Origin: Myroides sp. 1354 | Lineage (GTDB): Bacteria > Bacteroidota > Bacteroidia > Flavobacteriales > Flavobacteriaceae | Length of the DNA: 64,000 nt | Assembly (NCBI RefSeq): GCF_030324495.1 | Contig: NZ_JACAGN010000007.1 | Coordinates: 124,001-188,000 of the forward strand | Direction of reading: 5' to 3' | Part shown: positions 35,470-43,715 of the stretch, one piece after another | How the letters are laid out: each line of letters opens with the position of its first letter | How positions within the stretch are numbered: the first letter of the stretch is position 1 | Translations under genes and position numbers: made by a program | Notes under the pieces: model-generated | Databases searched by the model: none | What the model was told of the DNA's origin: nothing | What the model saw: only the letters and a program-made list of their open reading frames with translations

Positions 35470-35925
35470 TCAGAACAACGGCTTGTGCTTATCGTTATAG
35501 ATTTCCTTAATCAGCTCTCCGAACTCCTGAAAGTGGTATTCGATAATATTATCCAGATAAGCATAAATTGTCAGCTTGTCAATTCCCATAATGTTGGTAA
35601 GCCTGTTAAATGTTTCGTGATGTTCCTGCCGTACATAGACCGATTTGCCTTTGCTTGCATTCCTTTTAGGGATTTTAAAGAACGCTACGCAATAATCCTC
35701 TTTCGTCAGCTTCTTTGGTTTTGAAACGGCTCTTTTGGTATTGCCTGCAATCGGTTTTGTATCTCCTTCTACAGATTTTTCTCCTGTTTCGATGGCAGTA
35801 AGGTCATCGCTATGCGGTAAAGTGTTCTGCTCTTGTTCAGGTTCTTTCTTTTCATCAGTTAGGAAATTTTCAATAGAAAAATTCTCTGTTTCGGGTTGCT
35901 GATTTTTGTTTTCTTCGTGTATCAT
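35470..35925 (-). CDS. DUF3408-family protein
   Basis: About 151 residues from the ATG at 35925; a TTG at 35952 is an alternative. The N-terminal half is charged and disordered (KEPEQEQNTLPHSDD). The C-terminal half has the compact DUF3408 domain: SKGKSVYVRQEHHETFNRLTNI, then LTIYAYLDNIIEYHFQEF. It resembles a ribbon-helix-helix DNA-binding module. The family occurs beside parA/mob genes in Bacteroidetes conjugative and mobilizable elements and is thought to act in DNA processing or partition. Confidence 0.8.
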   Translation of the reverse strand: MIHEENKNQQPETENFSIENFLTDEKKEPEQEQNTLPHSDDLTAIETGEKSVEGDTKPIAGNTKRAVSKPKKLTKEDYCVAFFKIPKRNASKGKSVYVRQEHHETFNRLTNIMGIDKLTIYAYLDNIIEYHFQEFGELIKEIYNDKHKPLF

Positions 35926-36027
35926 ATCTCTCAACTTTAATGTTATATCCAATTAACTGTTTGGTTAGTTAAGTAGTCAGCTGTATTTACTGTTGCACCT
36001 ATGTAACAACATATATACTTATGTACC

Positions 36028-36069
36028 TGCATACCCTTAATTAGCGAAACAGCTAATTAAGGGTATGCA
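36028..36069. repeat. perfect 18-base inverted repeat
   Basis: TGCATACCCTTAATTAGC and its exact complement flank a six-base loop (GAAACA). No T-tract follows, so a protein-binding site or cruciform is more likely than a terminator. Confidence 0.75.
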
Positions 36070-36139
36070 ATTAGCCAGCAACCACGTACGTTGATTTGTT
36101 ATCAGTCACCCTCATTTGTAATCAGGATTTATGCTGATT

Positions 36140-36167
36140 GGTTACATCGTTAACGATACAGGTAACC
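36140..36167. repeat. nested palindrome
   Basis: The perfect 12-base palindrome ATCGTTAACGAT (36146-36157) is enclosed by GGTTAC and GTAACC arms. Confidence 0.6.
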
Positions 36168-36220
36168 AGCTGGCTAACCATATACAAAGGAAGTAAAAGC
36201 AGTCCCAATTTTAATCAGGG

Positions 36221-36260
36221 TGGCATTCAGTGGCATCATTTGGCGTTCATTGTCGTCGTT
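36221..36260. promoter_or_regulatory. operator array A (four 10-base units)
   Basis: Four units with exact 10-base phase; units one to three start TGGC and the fourth TGTC. Unlike arrays B-D it is not 53-57 bases from a gene start: it lies 231 bases from the mobilization gene and 295 from DUF3408. Confidence 0.5.
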
Positions 36261-36371
36261 ATAAATAGCTATTATTCAAATAGTCTTACCGAAATTTGTA
36301 ATGGAAGCTATGGGTTTTTCCTACTAACTCCAATCCGTTTGCAAAACGGATTTTCTGAACCCCTGTTCAGA

Positions 36372-36426
36372 GCAAGTTATCTCTTGAGGTCCTCGAAATA
36401 AATTTCCGTACCTCAAGAGCACTTGC
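36372..36426 (+). other. probable oriT (transfer origin)
   Basis: A broken inverted repeat: GCAAGT and CTCTTGAGGT on the left match ACCTCAAGAG and ACTTGC on the right. It is followed by the G/C-rich CCCTTGCAGGGGGC. It lies 66 bases upstream of the mobilization accessory gene and relaxase, the typical place for oriT with a nick site next to a hairpin. Confidence 0.55.
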
Positions 36427-36491
36427 CCTTGCAGGGGGCTGGAAACGGCTCCGAAGTCGCCCGTTTGTTTAAAAATTAAAATGGATTTATT

Positions 36492-36926
36492 ATGGAAGAG
36501 AAAAACAGAAATCAGATTAAAAAGGCAGGAAGAAAACCGAAGATTGACCCTGCGGTACATCGGTATTCCTTCAACCTCAATGATGAGGATAACGCCAAGT
36601 TTCTTGCCCTCTTTGACCAGTCGGGAATGAAAATAACGGCACATTTTATTACAGCTTGCATCTTTCAGAAGACGGTAAAGACCGTCAAAATTGATATAGA
36701 TGCCATAGAATATCACGAAAAACTGACCCGATTTTTTAGCCAATTTCGAGCAATCGGAACAAATTACAATCAAATTGTGAAGATATTGTACCGCAATTTT
36801 TCAGAGAAAAAAGCAGGAACATACCTTTTTAAATTGGAAAAAGAAACCATAGAATTGGTAAAAATCACGAAAGAAGTCATCCGTTTGACACAGGAATTTG
36901 AAGAGAAGTATCTGAAAAAAGAGTAA
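36492..36926 (+). CDS. mobilization accessory protein (MobB/MobC-like, oriT-binding)
   Basis: 144 residues. After a basic N-terminus (KAGRKPKIDPAVHRYSFNLNDEDNAKFLALFDQSGMK) comes a ribbon-helix-helix-like region, then a helical part with FFSQFRAIGTNYNQIVKILYRNF, the conserved segment of Bacteroidetes mobilization proteins. It would bind oriT and recruit the relaxase, whose gene starts 4 bases after the stop codon. Confidence 0.85.
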   Translation: MEEKNRNQIKKAGRKPKIDPAVHRYSFNLNDEDNAKFLALFDQSGMKITAHFITACIFQKTVKTVKIDIDAIEYHEKLTRFFSQFRAIGTNYNQIVKILYRNFSEKKAGTYLFKLEKETIELVKITKEVIRLTQEFEEKYLKKE

Positions 36927-36930
36927 AAAT

Positions 36931-38196
36931 ATGATTGCAAAAATTGGAAAGGGAAGCAATATGTACGGAGCAATTCTTTACAATCAGCAGAAAGTGGACA
37001 AGGAAAACGGAACGGTTTTGTTACTGAACAAGATACCCGACACGGTGGACGGCAGGTATTCTGTAGCCTATTTTAATAAATGCTTTGAGCCGTATCTGTC
37101 TGCAAATATTAAAACTGAAAAGACGGTACGTCATATATCGCTGAACCCAGATCCTGCGGATAAGGTCAGTGATGAACAGTTTATGGAAATGGCACAGGAG
37201 TATATGGAGCGTATGGGCTACGGCAATCAGCCATATATTGTTTTCAAGCATACGGATATTGACAGAATGCATATACACATTGTTTCGACTTGTGTAGCTA
37301 TTGACGGAAAGAAAATCCCCGATGATTACGATCATCCACGCTCAATGGCTATTTGTCGGGATTTGGAAACAAAATACAATCTGCAAAAGGCAACTGAACA
37401 GGAGCACAAACAATCCAACAAAGTTTTCAAACCTGTAGATTACCATAAAGGCGACATCAAAAGTCAGATTGCTTCGGTAGTACGGTATTTGCCAAAGCAT
37501 TATAGCTTTACGTCTATGGGTAGCTACAATGCGTTACTTTCTCTTTTCAATATCACAGCAGAAGAAGTCAAAGGCGAACGGAACGGACAACCTGTAAACG
37601 GATTGGTCTATGTTGCATTGGATGAAAACGGCAACAAGGCAAGCAATCCATTTAAAGCATCACTTTTCGGGAAAGATGCAGGCGTTGCACAACTGCAAAA
37701 ACACTTTGAGCAGTCTAAAGAGAAAATGAAAACCACGCCTATAAGGTCTGTCCTAAAGAATACCATTGAATTGGCTATACACACCACAAACAATGAAATA
37801 GAATTTAAAAAGCAATTGACTGAACAAGGAATTAATACGGTTGTGAGACGTAATAATGAAGGGCGAATTTACGGGATGACCTTCATCGATCACGAAGGTC
37901 GTACCGTTTGGAACGGCTCACAATTAGACAGAAACCTCTCAGCAAATGCATTCAATGATTGGTGGAACAACGGAAACAAGCCAGAACCAAAGATACAGGA
38001 CAGTCCTGTTTCCAATACAAATACATTGGAAAATCTGCCAACAACAGACTTTTTTGAATTTATCTCACAGGAACATTCTTCTAATTCTGATTTAGGATTA
38101 TTTAACCTGCTATCTGATGCACAGGGCGAAGATTATGAAGAAGAACAATTTGCTAATAAGATGAGGAAGAAAAAGAAAAGAGGAAGAAAATGGTAA
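36931..38196 (+). CDS. relaxase/mobilization nuclease
   Basis: 421 residues of the MobA/VirD2-like relaxase family. The histidine motif HTDIDRMHIHIVST (about 106-119) binds the metal. Candidate catalytic tyrosines lie near the N-terminus (MYGAILYN). The C-terminal 150 residues are variable, ending in a basic tail (KKKKRGRKW). It nicks at oriT and leads one strand into the recipient. No coupling protein or tra genes are in the element, so transfer depends on a helper. Confidence 0.9.
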   Translation: MIAKIGKGSNMYGAILYNQQKVDKENGTVLLLNKIPDTVDGRYSVAYFNKCFEPYLSANIKTEKTVRHISLNPDPADKVSDEQFMEMAQEYMERMGYGNQPYIVFKHTDIDRMHIHIVSTCVAIDGKKIPDDYDHPRSMAICRDLETKYNLQKATEQEHKQSNKVFKPVDYHKGDIKSQIASVVRYLPKHYSFTSMGSYNALLSLFNITAEEVKGERNGQPVNGLVYVALDENGNKASNPFKASLFGKDAGVAQLQKHFEQSKEKMKTTPIRSVLKNTIELAIHTTNNEIEFKKQLTEQGINTVVRRNNEGRIYGMTFIDHEGRTVWNGSQLDRNLSANAFNDWWNNGNKPEPKIQDSPVSNTNTLENLPTTDFFEFISQEHSSNSDLGLFNLLSDAQGEDYEEEQFANKMRKKKKRGRKW

Positions 38197-38292
38197 CAGA
38201 TGTTATCATTGACAATAAATAAATTTTCAAACAAGCTATAAAGCAAGTTTACAATTTAAATAACCATCATTTTTATAGCAAGCTTAATGTTT

Positions 38293-38325
38293 AGAATCTA
38301 AAAGTTTACTATTTTAGTGGATTCT
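38293..38325 (+). other. stem-loop upstream of hsdM
   Basis: AGAATC and AAAA pair with TTTT and GATTCT. A second inverted pair, GCTATAAA/TTTATAGC, lies further upstream (about 38237-38275). These may regulate the restriction-modification operon; no clear -7 element was found here. Confidence 0.3.
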
Positions 38326-38364
38326 TAAGGATAAAAAATCCCTAATCAAATAACGCTTATTTCA

Positions 38365-39921
38365 ATGTCAGAAGAACAAAAGAAAATATTAGAGCAACAG
38401 CTCTGGAATATCGCCAATACATTACGTGGGAAAATGAATGCTGATGAATTCCGAGATTATATTTTGGGATTTATTTTTTATAAATATTTGGCGGAGAAAA
38501 TGGAAATCTATGCTAATTCTATTTTAGAAGAAGATAACATCCAATTCAGAAATATTGACGAAACTTCTGCCGAAGGCTTAGAATATATTAATGCTATTCG
38601 TGAAGAAGCACTGGAAACATTGGGGTATTTTCTAAAACCTTCTGAATTATTTAGTGAAATAGCTAAACGAGGGAATAGCGATACCAATGCATTTATATTA
38701 GAAGATTTACAAAAAATACTGACGAATATTCAGCTGAGTACAATGGGAACTCAAAGTGAAGAAGACTTTGATAACCTGTTTGAAGATATGGATCTTAATA
38801 GTACTAAACTAGGTAAGACAGCTGACGCAAGAAATGAAATCATCGTTAAAGTGTTGACCCATTTGGATGAAATTGATTTCAAATTAGAACATACCGAATT
38901 AGATGTATTAGGTGATGCATATGAATACTTGATTGGTCAGTTTGCCAGCGGTGCAGGAAAAAAAGCGGGCGAATTCTACACCCCTCAAGAAGTATCTAAA
39001 ATTCTCGCAAAGATCGTTACGACTGGTAAAAACCGTTTAAAATCGGTATATGACCCAACCTGTGGTTCAGGTTCATTATTACTGCGTGTAGCAAGAGAAG
39101 TAAAAGACGTCAATAATTTCTATGGACAAGAAATGAATCGGACAACGTACAATCTTGCCCGAATGAATATGATATTGCACGGCGTACATTATCTGAAATT
39201 TGATATCAAACAGGAAGACACTTTAGAACATCCTCAACACGAAGGTTTGTTAGCAGAAGCCATTGTAGCAAATCCACCATTTTCAGCCAACTGGAGTGCT
39301 AATCCTCTGCATCTTAGTAATGAACGTTTTAGTCAATACGGTAAATTAGCCCCTGCAAGCAAAGCAGATTTTGCCTTTGTACAACACATGATTCATCATC
39401 TTGCTGAAAACGGAACAATGGCTATTGTATTGCCACACGGTGTCTTGTTTAGAGGTTCGGCAGAATTACATATTCGAAAATATCTTATTGAACATAAAAA
39501 TTATTTAGATGCTGTAATTGGTTTACCTGCCAATATTTTTTACGGAACTGGTATTCCGACTTGTATTTTGGTGTTTAAGAAATGTAAGGAAGATCCTGAC
39601 CATATCCTATTTATTGATGCAAGTAAAGAATTCGAGAAAGTTAAGAACCAAAATATGTTACGTGAAGAGCATATCAATAAGATTGTGGAAACTTATCGTA
39701 ATAGAACCGAAATTGAGAAATACAGTCATTTGGCTACTTTACAAGAAGTTGCAGAAAATGACTATAATCTTAATATACCTCGTTATGTAGATACTTTCGA
39801 AGCTGAAGAAGAAATCGATATCCAAGTTGTAATGCAGGAAATTAAATCTTTGGAAGCCAAGCGAGGGGAATTGGACAAAGAAATTGATGTGTATTTCAAA
39901 GAATTGGGACTTGTTTTTTAA
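38365..39921 (+). CDS. hsdM: type I restriction-modification DNA methyltransferase (M subunit)
   Basis: 518 residues. The HsdM N-terminal helical domain covers about 1-150. The SAM site is VYDPTCGSGSLLLRV (about 230), and the catalytic motif is NPPF in EAIVANPPFSANW (about 311). It methylates adenine at sites chosen by HsdS. It is the first gene of the RM locus. Two small genes of other families separate it from hsdS, which is unusual. Confidence 0.95.
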   Translation: MSEEQKKILEQQLWNIANTLRGKMNADEFRDYILGFIFYKYLAEKMEIYANSILEEDNIQFRNIDETSAEGLEYINAIREEALETLGYFLKPSELFSEIAKRGNSDTNAFILEDLQKILTNIQLSTMGTQSEEDFDNLFEDMDLNSTKLGKTADARNEIIVKVLTHLDEIDFKLEHTELDVLGDAYEYLIGQFASGAGKKAGEFYTPQEVSKILAKIVTTGKNRLKSVYDPTCGSGSLLLRVAREVKDVNNFYGQEMNRTTYNLARMNMILHGVHYLKFDIKQEDTLEHPQHEGLLAEAIVANPPFSANWSANPLHLSNERFSQYGKLAPASKADFAFVQHMIHHLAENGTMAIVLPHGVLFRGSAELHIRKYLIEHKNYLDAVIGLPANIFYGTGIPTCILVFKKCKEDPDHILFIDASKEFEKVKNQNMLREEHINKIVETYRNRTEIEKYSHLATLQEVAENDYNLNIPRYVDTFEAEEEIDIQVVMQEIKSLEAKRGELDKEIDVYFKELGLVF

Positions 39922-39930
39922 TTTTTTATA

Positions 39931-40677
39931 ATGAAGCCAACAATCAATATATATTGCGATGAAAGTTGTCATTTACAGAATGACAAAGAGCCTGTTATGG
40001 TTATCGGGGCTGTTTATTGTCCGATTGAAAAGAAGGAAGAAATTTTTGAAAGATTGTATAGTTTTAAACTCAAACACAACCTAATTCCTAAAAATAAAAA
40101 GAATGATAATGAAAATCGAACTTATTATGAACTTAAATGGAACAAAGTTTCAAAATCAAAAATTGAGTATTACAAAGATGTAATCAATTATTTTTTTGAT
40201 GATGATGACTTGCAATTTAGGGTGCTTGTAGTATCTAATAAATCTGCAATAGATTATGAAAAGTTCAGTCATACACACGATACATTTTACTATAAAATGT
40301 ATTTTGGAATGTTGAAAGCTATCTTGAATCCTGAAAACTCTCATCATATTTACATAGACATTAAAGATACCAGAAGTAAAGAAAAGGTTCATAAACTGGA
40401 ACAGGTTTTAAGGAATGACAAATACGACTATTCTAAAGAAATTATTAAAAAAGTACAACAGGTAAGATCTCACGAAGTAGAAATTTTGCAATTGGCAGAT
40501 TTATTAGTGGGTGCTACTGCTTATGTAAATAGAGGATTATCAGATAGTAAAACTAAAAATGAATTAATCAATCTCATTAAACATCGCTCTAAATATTCTT
40601 TAACAAAATCTACTTTATTGAAAGAGCGAAAGTTCAATGTTTTTATTTGGGAACCACAAAAACCATATTTTGTATGA
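39931..40677 (+). CDS. DUF3800-family protein inside the type I RM operon
   Basis: 248 residues. The N-terminus INIYCDESCHLQND and the later LQLADLLVGATAYVNRG match DUF3800, an RNase H-like fold whose acidic residues (Asp and Glu in CDES, Asp in ADLL) suggest nuclease activity. Family members often sit in phage-defence regions. It follows hsdM by 9 bases and overlaps the next gene, so it is part of the operon. Its role beside RM is unknown. Confidence 0.8.
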   Translation: MKPTINIYCDESCHLQNDKEPVMVIGAVYCPIEKKEEIFERLYSFKLKHNLIPKNKKNDNENRTYYELKWNKVSKSKIEYYKDVINYFFDDDDLQFRVLVVSNKSAIDYEKFSHTHDTFYYKMYFGMLKAILNPENSHHIYIDIKDTRSKEKVHKLEQVLRNDKYDYSKEIIKKVQQVRSHEVEILQLADLLVGATAYVNRGLSDSKTKNELINLIKHRSKYSLTKSTLLKERKFNVFIWEPQKPYFV

Positions 40678-41159
40678 GTTTAGTGTTTCCTGCATTGATA
40701 TCTTTTGGCGAATATGGCGGAGTTTTTTCTACATATTTTGACGCTGTTTATTCGGTTTTTCATAACGATTTTATCAAAGCACAGCCTATTTATGAAGGTC
40801 TAAAAGTATCTGTTAGAAAATATCCGGAAGTGGACGGAATGCATCGTACATTTTATCACATTACGCACCAAGGAGAAGACGAAGCTAATAGGCAACCTGA
40901 TGTTAGAAGAATGGAGCGGATACGTTTTCCAAAGTTTGTTATAGAAAACTTTGAACACGAGGAAATTCTCATCTGGAAAAATGTAAGAGGGAAAGATGAA
41001 CGTATTGTTTTGTTCAATGAAATCGAAAATTATATTGTGATTTTAACCGACAGAGGAGAATATTATATGTTCATAACGGCTTACTATATTGAAACAGAAC
41101 ATAGAAAAAGGAAGTTGTTAAAAGAATACGAAACGTATATAAAAGCCAAAACCGCTTAG
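40674..41159 (+). CDS. hypothetical protein, possibly toxin-like RNase fold
   Basis: 161 residues from the ATG at 40674, which overlaps the DUF3800 stop as ATGA; a longer start at 40647 is less likely. Segments GMHRTFYHITHQGEDEANR, RMERIRFPKFVIEN and GEYYMFITAYYIETEHRKRK resemble phage-type barnase/EndoU/RelE (BECR) nuclease proteins. This is a weak, motif-level impression. Translational coupling to the DUF3800 gene suggests they act together, perhaps as a toxin pair or an added defence module. Confidence 0.55.
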   Translation: MSLVFPALISFGEYGGVFSTYFDAVYSVFHNDFIKAQPIYEGLKVSVRKYPEVDGMHRTFYHITHQGEDEANRQPDVRRMERIRFPKFVIENFEHEEILIWKNVRGKDERIVLFNEIENYIVILTDRGEYYMFITAYYIETEHRKRKLLKEYETYIKAKTA

Positions 41160-41297
41160 CGGAACTAAACGGCTTCTTATACTCCTTTAACACTTACATT
41201 CAATAAAGAAATGGTTACTGAGCTGTTGCAAAGGTACAAAATAAAAATAAAAAAGCAAATAGATTAAATCCCTAATGCTGAATAAGAAGATAATACG

Positions 41298-42524
41298 ATG
41301 ACCAAGATACAAAAAGATAATAAAAATGTGGCTAAGTTCCCAAATTTGAGATTTCCAGAGTTTACCGAAGAGTGGGAAACTAAGAAGTTGGGGGAAATCG
41401 GAGAAATCGTTAATGGATTAACATATAGTCCAAATGACATCGCTGAAAATGGTGTGCTAGTTCTTAGATCATCTAATGTTCAAAATAGAAGTTTGGCTTT
41501 TGATGATAATGTTTATGTAAGAACAGATAATTATAATCCTGTTCAAGAAAACGACATTTTAATTTGTGTTAGGAATGGTAGTAAAAATTTAATTGGTAAA
41601 AATGCACTAATTAATAAGGAAAACGAAGGGGTTGCTTTTGGAGCTTTTATGTCGATTTATAGAAGCTCTTTTAATACGTTCCTATTTCATTGGTTTGATA
41701 CAAATGAATACAAGGAAATTGTATATAAAAATTTAGGAGCAACGATTAATTCAATAAACGGAAGTGATTTAAGAAAATTTAAAGTTCCATTTCCTTCTAT
41801 AGAAGAACAAAAAAAATTGGCATCTTTTCTATCAATTGTTGACGAACGTATTCAAACCCAAAACAAAATAATTGAGGAGTTGAAATTATTAAAGATTACG
41901 ATTAGTAAGAAATTATTCTCACGTCAATTGAGGTTTAAAAATGGAAACAATGAAAACTATATAGATTGGAATACTAAAAAGTTGGGAGAGGTTACAACTC
42001 TTGTAAATAAGAGAAATAAAAATAACGAAAAGCTTCCTGTTTATTCTATAAATAACAAATTAGGATTCGTTCCGCAAAGTGAGCAATTCGAGGGAGTTGA
42101 TAGCGAAGATAGAGGCTACGATATTAAATTATACAAAATAATTAACAAGAACACCTTTGCCTATAATCCAGCAAGAATTAATGTGGGGTCTATTGGCTAT
42201 AGTGAAAACTTAGAGAATATTATTATCAGTTCATTGTATGTTTGTTTTAAAACAGATAACACCGTAAATGACAACTTTCTATATCAATATCTAAAGACAG
42301 ATTTTTTTAATAGAGAAGTTTTAAGAAATGTTGAAGGGGGAGTAAGAGATTATCTTTTCTACGACAATTTTGCGAGAATTAAATTTGATTTACCTTGTAT
42401 TGAAGAGCAAAAAAAGATTGCTGATTACCTTTCATCTATAGATTCAAAGATTGATATTGAAAGCCAACTATTGCATAAATTTGAAAAACAAAAGAGATAC
42501 TTGTTAGCTAATTTATTTATATAA
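41298..42524 (+). CDS. hsdS: type I restriction specificity subunit, expressed copy
   Basis: 408 residues with two target recognition domains (about 25-170 and 220-360). They are separated by the conserved helical spacer FLSIVDERIQTQNKIIEEL and end with a second helical repeat. It is in the plus orientation after hsdM and has a proper ATG, so this is the copy in use. Its first 70 bases of the conserved N-terminal region (41332-41401) recur inverted in the silent copy at 44710-44779, and a 25-base central repeat recurs at 44246-44270. These allow swapping of either the whole gene or its second half. Confidence 0.93.
   Translation: MTKIQKDNKNVAKFPNLRFPEFTEEWETKKLGEIGEIVNGLTYSPNDIAENGVLVLRSSNVQNRSLAFDDNVYVRTDNYNPVQENDILICVRNGSKNLIGKNALINKENEGVAFGAFMSIYRSSFNTFLFHWFDTNEYKEIVYKNLGATINSINGSDLRKFKVPFPSIEEQKKLASFLSIVDERIQTQNKIIEELKLLKITISKKLFSRQLRFKNGNNENYIDWNTKKLGEVTTLVNKRNKNNEKLPVYSINNKLGFVPQSEQFEGVDSEDRGYDIKLYKIINKNTFAYNPARINVGSIGYSENLENIIISSLYVCFKTDNTVNDNFLYQYLKTDFFNREVLRNVEGGVRDYLFYDNFARIKFDLPCIEEQKKIADYLSSIDSKIDIESQLLHKFEKQKRYLLANLFI
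41332..41401 (+). repeat. N-terminal hsdS inverted repeat, left copy
   Basis: 70 bases, about 65 identical to the reverse complement of 44710-44779. It encodes KFPNLRFPEFTEEWETKKLGEIG. A likely crossover site for inverting 41332-44779. Confidence 0.85.
41850..41874 (+). repeat. central hsdS inverted repeat, left copy
   Basis: A 25-base sequence encoding IQTQNKII, identical in reverse complement to 44246-44270. Crossover here would exchange the second recognition domains only. Confidence 0.85.
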
Positions 42525-42543
42525 ATAAATTAGCTAACAAGTA
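42498..42543. repeat. 46-base perfect palindrome joining two hsdS 3' ends
   Basis: The last seven codons of the expressed hsdS (LLANLFI) and of the opposite-strand cassette are identical, forming a gap-free palindrome centred at 42520/42521. It may serve as a crossover site and a transcription stop. Confidence 0.9.
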
Positions 42544-43071
42544 TTGTTTCTGCTTAAGTAATAGCGTATGAATTTCAAATTCAGTTTTTATTTTATCGTC
42601 AATACTTGCTAGAAAATCTGCAACATATGTTTGTTGAATATAATTTGGTAATTGCATTTCCATAGTCTCAATTTCGGAGATATAATGCCGTTTGTGTTCA
42701 TTTGATGATAGATTTAAAAATGACAAATACTCAAATATAAATTTTAGGTTCACGTTTGATTTCGCTGTCAGTACTTTAATTGCTGAAGATTTTACTTTGA
42801 ATGGAAAATTAACAAACTTTATATCCATTGTAAAATCATCGAAAATGATACATTGACCTTTGTCATAAACACCAAATTCTTCATCGGTATATCCTAATAT
42901 AAAAGCTTTATTTGCAGTTAGAACTGGAAGTAACGAAATATCAGATGAATAATCCGTATTTGTTACCAAATATTTAGTTGGCTGTTCATAGGTTAAAGTA
43001 TCCTTAACTTGAACATATTCATTTTCTTGATTAAGAATTCGTTCGTATAGTTGATAGCGAATCGTAATCAC
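42517..43071 (-). CDS. silent hsdS half-cassette (second recognition domain), minus strand
   Basis: 184 residues from a GTG, with one target recognition domain and the C-terminal helix FLASIDDKIKTEFEIHTLLLKQKQYLLANLFI. It has no N-terminal domain and no ribosome site. Its frame continues upstream through LIKDFISYV, whose LIK codons lie on the TTAATTAA site shared with the divergent cassette. It is expected to be unexpressed until recombined into the active hsdS. Confidence 0.75.
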   Translation of the reverse strand: MITIRYQLYERILNQENEYVQVKDTLTYEQPTKYLVTNTDYSSDISLLPVLTANKAFILGYTDEEFGVYDKGQCIIFDDFTMDIKFVNFPFKVKSSAIKVLTAKSNVNLKFIFEYLSFLNLSSNEHKRHYISEIETMEMQLPNYIQQTYVADFLASIDDKIKTEFEIHTLLLKQKQYLLANLFI

Positions 43072-43087
43072 ATAGGAAATAAAATCC

Positions 43088-43095
43088 TTAATTAA
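43088..43095. repeat. TTAATTAA junction shared by two divergent silent cassettes
   Basis: The 8-base palindrome encodes the LI of LIK in both directions and recurs at 44224-44231 inside the silent full-length copy (LIKG), within a 15- to 16-base match (CCTTAATTAAAGGGCT). It is a likely crossover point serving both half-cassettes. Confidence 0.55.
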
Positions 43096-43144
43096 AGGGC
43101 TAAGTGAAAAGCTGTTTTCTCAGAAAATTAGATTTAAAGGTTTT

Positions 43145-43699
43145 ATGAGAGAATGGGAATTGAAGAGTTTGGGAGAAATAGGAGAAATAATTACAGGAAA
43201 AACACCCAGTACTAAAGATTTAGATTTATGGAATGGAGATATTCAATTTGTAACACCAACAGACATAACAGAGAATAAATATCAACATTCAACGGAACGG
43301 ACAATTAAGAAGGCTGATAACCTAAAAATTCTTCCTCAAAAGAGCATAATGTTTACTTGTATTGCTTCAATTGGAAAAATGAGTTTATCTCTAAACCCTT
43401 GTGTAACAAATCAACAAATAAATTCTGTAATACCTCATTCTTGTTTTGATAGTGAGTTTCTATTTTATGCAATTAAAAATATTTCTGATTATATTAAGTC
43501 AACCCAAAGTTCATCAACTCTACCAATTATAAATAAAACTGAATTTTCGAAGTTTAAAATCTTAATTCCATCTATAGACGAACAAACCAAAATCTCCATA
43601 TTCTTGTCTTCGATAGATGCAAAAATTGAAACCGAGAAAAGTATTTTAGATAAATACCATTGTCAAAAACAATATCTGTTGCAGAACCTATTTATATAA
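43145..43699 (+). CDS. silent hsdS half-cassette (second recognition domain), plus strand
   Basis: 184 residues from an internal ATG. The frame is open upstream and encodes SLIKGLSEKLFSQKIRFKGF, the central conserved part of an HsdS, so this is a C-terminal half. One recognition domain (about 5-125) is followed by FLSSIDAKIETEKSILDKY. There is no promoter or start of its own; it is a donor of specificity. Confidence 0.75.
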   Translation: MREWELKSLGEIGEIITGKTPSTKDLDLWNGDIQFVTPTDITENKYQHSTERTIKKADNLKILPQKSIMFTCIASIGKMSLSLNPCVTNQQINSVIPHSCFDSEFLFYAIKNISDYIKSTQSSSTLPIINKTEFSKFKILIPSIDEQTKISIFLSSIDAKIETEKSILDKYHCQKQYLLQNLFI

Positions 43700-43715
43700 A
43701 CAGGTTCTGCAACAG
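43676..43715. repeat. 40-base palindrome joining two silent hsdS 3' ends
   Basis: CTGTTGCAGAACCT and its complement flank a TTTATATAAA centre with one mismatched pair. It mirrors the palindrome at 42498-42543 and lies where the two facing cassettes end. Confidence 0.85.

Larger units (their letters stand above)
35953..36491. other. non-coding hub between DUF3408 and mobilization genes
   Basis: 539 bases packed with palindromes, one operator array and an oriT-like repeat, listed separately. The segment TTAGCCAGC at 36071-36079 is also repeated in inverse orientation at 36169-36177. No gene longer than about 20 codons with good features is present. It is likely the transfer origin and control region. 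Confidence 0.6.

Noticed and set aside
36324-36773. 149-residue minus-strand open frame opposite the mobilization gene
   Set aside because: It is antisense to a clear mobilization gene and to the oriT-like repeat; composition is that of a shadow frame.
41228-41237. GCAAAGGTAC, a GTAnnTTTGC-type attachment core on the minus strand before hsdS
   Set aside because: The pattern overlaps the common -7 promoter consensus and is expected by chance; no second copy or element border fits.
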